DNA from: Vesta saturnalis
Lineage: Eukaryota; Arthropoda; Insecta; Coleoptera; Lampyridae
Assembly: GCA_036346205.1 (NCBI GenBank)
Contig: JARFJB010001492.1
Coordinates: 1,440,001-1,504,000, forward strand
Direction of reading: 5' to 3'
Length of the DNA stretch: 64,000 nt
Below the pieces are notes generated by a model, which saw only the letters and a program-made list of their open reading frames with translations, was not told the DNA's origin and searched no databases. The position numbers were made by a program, and so were the translations under genes. Shown one piece after another: positions 56,109 through 64,000 of this stretch (positions within the stretch are counted from its first letter, which is position 1; each line of letters opens with the position of its first letter).

Positions 56109-56224
56109 GATACTAAATTTAGAAAAATTGTAAAACATTGCCTTTTACAGTTACTACGGATATTTGTACTGTGATCAATTTATTGTAAATTAATTACATC
56201 AATTTTACAACAAATTTATTTGAC
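56109..56224 (+). other. LINE 3' UTR
   Basis: Noncoding tail after the ORF2 stop, with AATAAA (about 56255) shortly beyond. It leads into the G/T-rich tract. Confidence 0.5.
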
Positions 56225-56490
56225 GTGTGTGAGTGCATATGTATAGAGTCATCAATAAAGGATTATTGTGTGTGGGTGTGGGTATGGGTGTGGGTGTGTG
56301 AGGGTGTGGATGTGGGCGTGCGCGTGGGTGAGCGCGTGGGTGAGTGCGTGCGCGTGTGTGTGTTGTATGTGCGTGCGTTCGTGCGCGCGCGTGGGTGCGA
56401 GCGCGCGCGGATGCGTGCCCGCGTGGATGCGTGTGTGCGTGCATGCCTGGGTGCGTGCGTGCGTGTGTGCGTGCGTGCATGCGTGTGTGT
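56225..56490 (+). repeat. G/T-rich TGTGGG / GCGTGCGT tract at the LINE 3' end
   Basis: About 230 bases of TGTGGGTGTGGG grading into GCGCGCGTGGGTG and TGCGTGCGTGCATG. It is strongly strand-biased (G/T on plus) and far more GC-rich than any other part of the window. It begins right after the LINE polyadenylation-signal region. The four overlapping open frames here on both strands are artefacts of the repeat. Confidence 0.9.
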
Positions 56491-58280
56491 ATTATACCAG
56501 TTTAAATGTAAATTTGATTTTTTTTTGTTCAGGCTATATCTTCTAGGGCTATCCTGTATTATATTTTTTCAGGGGTTTTCCTCATGCACATATAGCGGCA
56601 TGATCATACGTACATGATGTGTAGTTATTTAAGCCAATGCTGGGGTTATAACTTCCCTTCAGAACCATAATTTTGTACAAATATTTGCAATTTCATAATT
56701 TTTACTGCTTTGGGGAAGTAGTGAAATATGTTCAAAAATATGTGATTCTTCACTTACGAGTATATGTGAACAGTGCTTATTTTAATAATTAATTAGCAAA
56801 ATACTATTTTTTCAAACGCAATAATGTATAAAGATATAAACAGTGCGCCTTTTGACAACCCTTTAATTGCTTAGTCTTCAACATTCCGTAGTTGATACAA
56901 GCTAATCTGCTTATTTTAGAAGATATCAGCAAGTATTATTCCGACTTGTAATAAATGAAAATTAAGAAAGATACAATAAAAACTGTTGGTAAAGCAATAC
57001 TGAAGCACACAAATCGGCACGTGCATACGAATGGAATCATTATAAATTCAATACTTATTTTTTAATCAATTCACTACATACAAATATTTCATTCATACTT
57101 TGTTCGTCATCTTCATTATCATTCACGTAATTATCAATATTACCAAAATTTAGTAGCATATTATAGCCGTAAGCGGTTAATGTTTCTCGGATCCAAAACC
57201 TAATTAAACAACAGTTTTAAACCATTTCGCTAGTAGTAAGCAAGCCGCTGGCAGAGATATAACTTTTGTTTACTTTTTTACCAAAATAAGAATAAATACC
57301 AGGAAATCGCTGGTAATTAACGGTATTACTCATATAATTCTAAGTTGAAAACTTATAAATAAGACAATGACGTATTTGATATGTCAGAACTTTTTATTGA
57401 TTTCGCAACTTATACAACAATCTGGACAAAGTTTTAAGAGAACTAGTGCAAGAAATCAATAAAATAAAAACCTGCAAGTTCAAGACAGAAGCTCAGTTTC
57501 TGGATTCATGAGCTCTCCACAGCTTTATAATAGCATTCAATTTGACCAATACACGTATAAAATTATTCTGAATTCAAGTTACGAAAATCAATCTGTTATT
57601 GGCTATAAGAGCAATAAAAACAATATTAAACGAAAGAAAAATAAACTAACTTCTCAATTATACTTTTCTCTTAAAAAAATAGCTCTGAAGTTTCTAACTT
57701 CAGTATTAATCAAGGAACCGGTTGAACGTAAAGTAACTGTATCGAATATCATGCACAGGTAATTTGGGAGATTCACTAGCCATCAATTCAGTCAGGTTAT
57801 CAGATAATATTTTATAAAGATACTTATAACTGTTATAAATAATATTAAAGGTGTGCATATTATGGGCACAATTTGTTATAACCGAAACTATGTGCCAGAA
57901 AAATATTCATTCCAACAGAAAGGAGTTACATTTTCTGTATAATTAACGTGCGATTTTTGCATTTTTTTTATCAAAACAAAAAGAGAAACAATTTTAAAAA
58001 CGAATGTTCTATAATGGCTTCCTGAATGCCCTTGTGGAAGGGTAAATTGTCAAATACCTTATCTAACATTACTGAGAAGGAGATAGATCCCATCATTCCA
58101 TAGAAACTTCTTCCTATCATTTTCAGCACATAATACTTTTGTATCCTCGGATAACTTTGTCTACTTTGGTGAATTAGTTTTTACTACATGTTTAATTGAA
58201 AACAAAGAAATAGTTAAGCTGTTTGTAATCAAACGTTAATGAGCATTTTATTTCTTGTTTTAGGGAAAAAGTTGATTACC
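56491..58280. other. No gene seen
   Basis: AT-rich. The frame at 57508-57762 shows no family character. Confidence 0.5.
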
Positions 58281-58281
58281 A

Positions 58282-58490
58282 TTATTACGTAGGCCCTAGG
58301 ATTGTTCCCATCACGTAAATGAAAGGCGTTGCCCCAGTATTACGTAATTAAGTAGTGAGTCATAAATGAAAGGCGTGGGTTTTTCTTATGCGAAAGACTC
58401 AACCTAGGTATTACGTAATTCATAGAATTGAAAGTGAAAGACCACCATGCTATTATGTAATTGTGGTGTGTCACCCCGCAAAAGAAACAA
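58282..58490. repeat. Short tandem repeat, about 55-bp units
   Basis: TATTACGTAATT and variants occur near 58282, 58337, 58400 and 58452, each followed by an AATGAAAGGCGT or GAAAGTGAAAGACC block. About four diverged units. Confidence 0.6.
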
Positions 58491-59008
58491 ATTTTTAAGT
58501 AATTAAAATCCAATAAAGAGGAAAAACCCAGAATCTTTAAAAAGCAGCAATGCAAAAAGTAATGAGATATAGTCAAAGCCAAACAAAGTGGCGCGCACGT
58601 GGCCCGCACGTCATCAATGACGCATTTCCACGTCTTATGTGGCTACGTTTCCGGCGCAAATTGCATAATAAAATTTATAAAAAAAAAACTCTAAAGATAA
58701 TGCAATTAATATAATAGTTTTGAGATAAAATAATGTTTGTGCACAAGCTTGTTTTTCTTAGGTTTAGACGCATGTAAATGTAAAATTTTGTGATAAAATC
58801 TTAATCAACAGACCAGCAAGTAACAACGTAAACCTAGTCACTGTCAGAGATAGTGCTGTATTGCCGTCTTTTATTCTTCGATTCATCGATATTTTGAGGT
58901 TACGGATGACATTATTCTAACAGGCATATTTGATTGATTTTTGTCGTCAACAATTTGTAATAGTGAGATCTGTATTTTCATTCTTCGGTTGCCAACAGAC
59001 CCAACCAA

Positions 59009-60550
59009 ATGAATAGTCTATGCAAAGAACTTGTTACATCAGTAATTAGCTATTTCGAGCAAAAAAGGGATAATAATGGGCCTCTGTTGCCCTTAAATGC
59101 TGTTCGAGAGGTAAAATTTGGATAATACATATAAAATAATTGTACTGTAAAAGTATTTTAAACGTCAGTTTAAGTACAGTAAGCAAAATCTCTCAAGAAG
59201 AAAAAGACAATGAGAAGTTAAAGTCGCCAAAGAAAGATCATTGCTATTCTAAGCGAGTTACAAACACAGCAACATTAAATACAAGCGGTATTCGTGACAC
59301 TATAAGATTTACCAGCGAGGTAAGTAATAACGGCTAATGTACATTTTACTATTGTCTTTTATAAAATTGAATTTATTATTATATTTATGATTAAAGACAT
59401 TAATATAATCAAAACGTTTTATCCCGTATGGTTTAAGAACAACACATAACCATTCAATCCCTGTGGTTCCGACTAAAAAGATAGGGAATTATTCAATGTC
59501 AGCACCACTTCTTTGAAAAGATTTCTCAAAGAACTTGGATTTAAATGGATAAAGGATAATCCACGACGTGGACTCATGGAACTACCGAATGTGGCTTTGA
59601 AAAGAGTGCAATTCTTGAGATCATATAAACAAGCTAAGGATGATGCTCTCTACCAGTTTGTATTCCTTGATGAGATCTGGATATTTCAAAATCAAACTAT
59701 CGGTCGTTCTTGGCAAAATGAAAATCTAAAGAGTGTTAAAACTACTAAAACAGATAGCAAAAGGTTGTACTACAATACAAATAAGTTTTTAAACTAAAAT
59801 TTAGATAAAATCCCCTTTCAGATATATTATACTTCATGCAGGGAGCGAAAATGGATTTATTGAGGGTTGTGAAGCAATATTTTGTTCAAAAAGTAAACTT
59901 CGCGATTATCATCGGGAAATGAACCAGGAAAACTTCCTGAAATGGTTCGAATATCCGTTGTAGCAAAACCTACGGAAACCTTCTCTGATTATACTGGATT
60001 ATGCATCTTATCACAGAATATTATAGGAGAAAACGCCTACCACTGCATGGAAAAAAGTGCTATTAAGGAGTGGTTGACAAACAAAAACATCCCCTACACA
60101 AATATGATGTTTAAAACCGAACTTTTGTATATTGTCTCTCAGTAAGGACACAAATAAACAGTGTTTACATTAATTATTAAACACAACACTTTTTTTAGAA
60201 ACAAACCACCCAAAAAGTATGTAGTGGACGAGCTGGCAGAACAGTATGGACACAAAGTCTTACGTCTTCCTTCTTGCCACCCGATTGAATTAATTTGGGG
60301 CATAGCAAAACATTGTTATAATAGGCATATTGCTAGGGATGGTAACGGTGAGAATTGCTACCTGAATATGTGGCACGAGGCATTACTGGTTACTTCTGAT
60401 ATGTGGAAAAATTCTGTAAAACATACCGAAGAAGAAAGAATATTTGAGCGCCCAGAATTCCACCCTCTGATTATAAATTTTCAAAGTGATAACAATGACA
60501 CTAATAACAAATCAGATTTAGAAAATGAATCAGGTTTTGACGCTTTTTAG
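59009..60550 (+). pseudogene. IS630-type DDE transposase with introns
   Basis: ATG at 59009: MNSLCKELVTSVISYFEQKR, GPLLPLNAVRE, then a GTAAAA donor-like site. SILNVSLSTVSKISQEEKDN, EKLKSPKKDHCYSKRVTNTA (helix-turn-helix) and GIRDTIRFTSE ending at donor GTAAGT (59320). Then STTSLKRFLKELGFKWIKDN, LPNVALKRVQFLRSYKQAKD, LYQFVFLDEIWIF (first Asp about 59670), LDYASYH with the second Asp (about 59995; usual Asn is Tyr), KSAIKEWLTNKNIPYTNMMF and TELLYIVSQ. A 57-nt intron (60142-60198) joins this to NKPPKKYVVDELAEQYGHKV, LRLPSCHPIELIWGIAKHCY with the catalytic Glu (about 60290). An acidic tail ends GFDAF. Stops and frameshifts near 59470, 59800-59940 and 60040 break it. This family differs from the DD41D group (third residue Glu). 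Confidence 0.88.
60142..60198 (+). other. 57-nt GT-AG intron in the IS630-type transposase
   Basis: Donor CA|GTAAGG and acceptor TTTTTTTAG|AAAC. Splicing joins ...IVSQ to NKPPKKYV with the codon CAA completed across the junction (phase 2), which restores the family reading frame. Confidence 0.75.
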
Positions 60551-60779
60551 TGAAAATATTGAAATATCTGTTAATAAATCATTTAATTATTTCTTTGTTT
60601 ATTTATTTATTTACCTATCGAATAAATCCAAGAACAGTTACAAATATATGTGTCGTTATTTATGCAACCAACAGTTCAGTAATTAATATTTATTTGTGGT
60701 TGAATAAGAAATATTATTTGCTTGGAAATTAAATATTTCCTGATCAATCTGGCAATACTGTCAGAGCTGGGCAGTATTT

Positions 60780-61130
60780 GAATTTTTAAATACTTTATTG
60801 TATTTAAATACTTTGTATTTAAACACTTTTTCGAAACTGGTATTTATGACTCAAATACTTTCAGAAGTATTTAGTATTTAACTACTCTTCAAAAGTATTT
60901 AACTACTTTTCAGAGTATTTAAATACTTTCAGAGTATTTAAATACTTTCAAAGTATTTAAATACTTTTGGAGAATTAAAATACTTTCAAAGTATTTAAAT
61001 ACTTTCAAAGTATTTAAATCTTTCAAAGTATCTAAATACTTGGAGTATTTAAATACTTTTGGAGTATTTAAATACTTTTGGCGTATTTGAATACTTTTGG
61101 AGTATTTAACAACAACGATAAGTATTCAAA
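60780..61130. repeat. hAT subterminal minisatellite, about 17-20 bp units
   Basis: More than twelve units of AGTATTTAAATACTTTTGG or near variants. Each unit is itself palindromic (AGTATTTAAATACT). Such arrays just inside hAT ends are common and may hold transposase-binding sites. Confidence 0.9.
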
Positions 61131-61401
61131 TACTTTTTATTAAGATTCAGTTCGTTCTTGGTTTTGCAGCCGCCCCCCGAATCCGACTTGGACTCGCTGG
61201 CACTGCTCGTGTTCGTTCGGATTGCTCGCCGCAGGCCGTTACGTTTTATTACATTGTCACATCGTATTTAGATACTTGCTGCGTGCTTGTGCATCGCATT
61301 CTGTCGATTTCCACGCATTTAGAATTAATCGGCCCATTTAGATTTTAGATATCGAGTGGAAAGATAATACAAAAAGTGAACGATTAATGTTTTTAAAAAA
61401 G

Positions 61402-62875
61402 GTAAGTCACTTTATTACTTATTGTTAAAGATAAAATTGCTAAATTCGACATCGGCTTTGAGAAAAGGTAGAAATTTATTGAATTTGATATATATCTTAA
61501 TTTACTGAATAAAAACTATTAATATTTTGTATTTAAGTCTACCATCTTCAAAAAAATACAATTTTGCCATAAAATGAATAGAGGAGGTAATATTAGGTGG
61601 TATTGAAATTTACATTGGATTTCCTATGTACAGTCTGCCGATGCAACACTCGGTATGTATCAGGAGTAAAAACACATTTTTAAACCGGTTGTTTTAAAGC
61701 ATTTATTAAATAAGAACATTATAAATAAAAACAAAGGCAAATATACGGGGCGTCCAAAATGGGTTTGAAAAACCATAAGGTATTCGAAAACAATTGAATT
61801 AAAAAAAATTGGGCAAATTAAAGACGATAATTATTTTGGTAACGAAAGTAAGAATATTGCAATCACTTTGGACGTTATCCGCAGATAACCGTGCAAAATT
61901 GTTTTGATTTTTTCTAAAGTTATTTCAGGAGTTTTTTTATATTTCATTTAGTGTTACTTTTTCTGCCAAAGGCATTAATAGTTTTTAAACAACGTTTCAA
62001 ATTTCTTTATATTTTAAATACATATATATGTACATACAGTGTGCGCAATGTTTTTACTCAAAGATAAGGTTGCGTAATAATTTACTTTTATTAAAAATTG
62101 CTTCATTTTACATGTTATTTTATAAAACTTTGTTTAAGAATTATCTAAAAGGGAAAAATAACCGTGAAATAAGCAAGAAATATCAAGCTGCTATATTACC
62201 ATACGTACTATTGGAAAGTAGGCCATGAAAATTTTATTCCAAAACAAAAAATAATAAAAATGTTTTGGTAAAGATTTTGGAAATAATTTACGCTAACAGT
62301 ATGTAAAAAAAAAAACTTAATAGTTTAACTTTTGTTGCAAAATTACATGAAAAAAGTACTTTTACCTAAAAAGTTTGCACGACACAATGAAATACCATCA
62401 ATTTATTCCGCTAACGTAGATTACATAAAACTTCCGCCGATTATATAAACGCAAAATTGAAAAAAATTATAAAAATTCAACATTATAGTAGGCTGCTGAA
62501 AATTGGTGTGGTAATAAAAGACCAAATTTCGAAACAACTCTTTTATATAACATTTTCCGAAATTCGAAAAAATAAACCCGTTTTCTACATTTTTAGAAAA
62601 AAATGTCATTTTTGACAGCTAAGGAAAATCACGTGATCATTTCGGATTAGGTGATATTTGATCTTGAATCAAGCATAAACCAATTCCGGAAATATTTTTC
62701 CAAAAATTACAGAAAAATGTTCCCGTTTGATACGGACTTTATTGCGGACACTGTATACGAGATTTCAACCAAGTATAGCAATCTGACCCACCAGGTACTA
62801 TATTCTTTTTACTCGATCAGAAATTAAAAGTTTTAATATGTAATTAAGTATTTTGTAAAAAGATTTTGTTTTCAG
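61402..62875 (+). other. Probable leader intron of the hAT gene
   Basis: AAG|GTAAGT at 61402 and TTTTGTTTTCAG| ending at 62875 would splice a noncoding leader to the exon bearing the ATG at 62889. No coding sequence is seen between them. The region includes short A/T runs only. Confidence 0.5.
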
Positions 62876-62888
62876 ATTTTAAGACGAT

Positions 62889-64000
62889 ATGGAGGTTCCT
62901 GAAATTAATGCAAAAGATTTTGAAGATGATTATTTTGACCTACACCGAAGAACTGAGCCCAGTACCTGCCAGATTAGGAGCCCATCACCGTTAAACACTT
63001 CAGCGTCAACAGAACCCCAAAGCAGTTGTGAATCCAGCTTAGAAACAGAAATCTTTGAAAAATATTCTTCTTTATTTGATGGTACTTATTATAAAACAAT
63101 AGAAAAAGGTCTTAACTTTGCTATAACCGCCCAATGTCAAACATGCATCCCCAACATTAAGTACATTAACAACAAATTTCTTGAAACATATTAGAACCAA
63201 ACATTCTCAGGAATATCATAAATATCTGGACTATAAAAAGACCATTTCTAAGCTTGTCCAAGCGATGGAGACATCGTCTCTGAACGAGTCGGCTGTGTTT
63301 AATAAAAAGAAACAAATTGATCTTAAGTCTAGTTTTTTAGGGATGGGTCAAAGAATACCTCAATCTGAATTTGATAAAAGGGTTGTAAAATTCATTACTA
63401 ATACAATGTCTGCCTTATCAATAATTGAAAATGAGAGCTTTATTCAGTTGTTCGATGAATTTAATATTAGGGTCATGTCTAGGAATACAGCGGTAAGACG
63501 AATATCTGAATTAAGCAAAACACCAGTTGAAAATATTAAAGTTACATTGGAGTCTGTCCCATACATATGTACCACAGCAGATGTTTGGTCCTGTAAAAAG
63601 GAGTTTTTTGGGCGTAACATGCCACTGGATCGACACCGTTACATTTGAAAGGCAATCAGCTACTTTAGCATCTCGAAGATTTTCCGGAATTCACAGCTTC
63701 GACGGAATAGCAGAGCTCATTGACGATATTCACACAACTTTTGGACTTAGAGCTGAAAAAATTAATGCAACAGTTACCGACAATGGATCCAATTTTATTA
63801 AAGCATTTAAGGAATATGGTATCAACATGCCCAATAATGTTGTTTTGAATGCCCTCATAACATGCGAAATGGGCCCTGACGAGATGGACATCAACGTTAG
63901 TGAAGATCTGGTCGATATTATTTTTGTACCGAACACCTTCATGACCACTGACGGAATCGACGACAAAGACCTCCCAAACATACAGTTACCGAAGCATCAA
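62889..64000 (+). pseudogene. hAT transposase, N-terminal half, frameshifted and cut by the window edge
   Basis: ATG at 62889: MEVPEINAKDFEDDYFDLHR and a Ser/Thr-rich leader, then CQTCIPNIKYIN and, after a frameshift near 63175, FLKHIRTKHSQEYHKYLDYK. Together these form a BED-type zinc finger (C-x2-C...H-x4-H). AVFNKKKQIDLKSSFLGMGQ, DKRVVKFITNTMSALSIIEN and TAVRRISELSKTPVENIKVT lead to YICTTADVWSCKKEFF with the first catalytic Asp (about 63580). A second frameshift near 63608 leads to GVTCHWIDTVTFERQSATLA, SRRFSGIHSFDGIAELIDDI and ATVTDNGSNFIKAFKEYG with the second Asp (about 63780). The frame stays open to the edge (NIQLPKHQ, where the family has the LPxHxxCAxHxLNL block next). The catalytic Glu lies outside. 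Two frameshifts are the only breaks seen. Confidence 0.92.

Larger units (their letters stand above)
60762..64000 (+). mobile_element. hAT element, left part (right end beyond the window)
   Basis: CAGAGCTGGGCAGTATTTG at 60762 is a typical hAT terminus (CAGxGxTGGGC). The 8 bases before it, AATACTGT (60754-60761), would be the target duplication to look for at the far end. Inside are a subterminal palindromic minisatellite, a GC-richer stretch 61160-61340 that may be the promoter, a splice donor GTAAGT at 61402, an acceptor TTTTGTTTTCAG ending at 62875, and the transposase. Confidence 0.88.

Noticed and set aside
56205..56617. Cys/Val-rich and Thr/His-rich open frames on both strands
   Set aside because: They are translations of the TGTGGG/GCGTGC tract; stop codons are simply rare in such repeats.
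57508..57762. 84-codon plus-strand frame
   Set aside because: Lys/Asn/Ile-rich translation of AT-rich DNA with no recognisable motif.
1..64000. Bacterial-style operons, ribosome-binding sites, riboswitches
   Set aside because: The window is eukaryotic (introns, LINE, piggyBac, hAT, MULE, microsatellites); such features are not expected and none was seen.

Overview
The window is AT-rich, gene-poor eukaryotic DNA. The transposon families in it (piggyBac, hAT, Mutator-like, several Tc1/mariner-type lineages, Penelope-like and LINE elements), the short GT-AG introns and the microsatellites point to an arthropod nuclear genome, most likely an insect. I cannot name the species, and I see no convincing intact host gene. 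Almost every coding stretch is a transposon gene, usually broken by stops or frameshifts.

Layout. 1-530: minus-strand piggyBac transposase cut by the left edge. 564-1260: two unidentified coding-like fragments. 1545: perfect CTCF-type motif. 3.1-3.7 kb: tandem repeats. 4.1-4.3 kb: piggyBac-like terminus. 5.1-5.5 kb: LINE reverse transcriptase relic. 8.7 kb: broken exon of a His/Cys-bearing arthropod family. 9.6-15.7 kb: three DD41D Tc1/mariner-type transposases, one in a complete 2,458-bp element with TIRs over 400 bp. 18.3-20.2 kb: a piggyBac copy with both termini and TTAA duplications. 24-26 kb: LINE fragments and a 163-bp foldback. 26.2-27.0 kb: an 801-bp piggyBac-type deletion derivative. 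27.6-29.8 kb: AT-rich repeats, then a satellite of about 118 bp. 30.9-33.2 kb: a Mutator-like element with 9-bp target duplications and one FLYWCH-MULE reading frame. 34.1-35.8 kb: a long-TIR DD41D derivative, followed by a tRNA-Thr-like sequence. 37.6-41.7 kb: a Penelope-like terminus and two copies of a dispersed repeat, one split by a complete 2,116-bp DD41D element. 42.6-46.7 kb: two more minus-strand DD41D relics. 47.5-52.1 kb: two Penelope-like copies head to head around a run of 15 C, one split by a complete 1,870-bp DD41D element. 54.0-55.3 kb: a repeat of about 155 bp in two opposing blocks. 55.3-56.5 kb: LINE 3' end with a G-rich tail. 59.0-60.6 kb: intron-bearing IS630-type transposase. 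60.8 kb to the right edge: a hAT element running out of the window.

The genes do not form a pathway. The clearest biology is a record of repeated invasion: at least seven transposase copies plus one deletion derivative share one signature (41 residues between the second and third catalytic Asp wherever I could count) and carry TIRs of roughly 300-600 bp. Nested insertions give relative ages. I did not find a clearly new functional system. The best candidates for new description are the long-TIR DD41D group, the MULE whose TIRs contain both a repeat array and the transposase 3' coding end, and the unclassified dispersed repeat.
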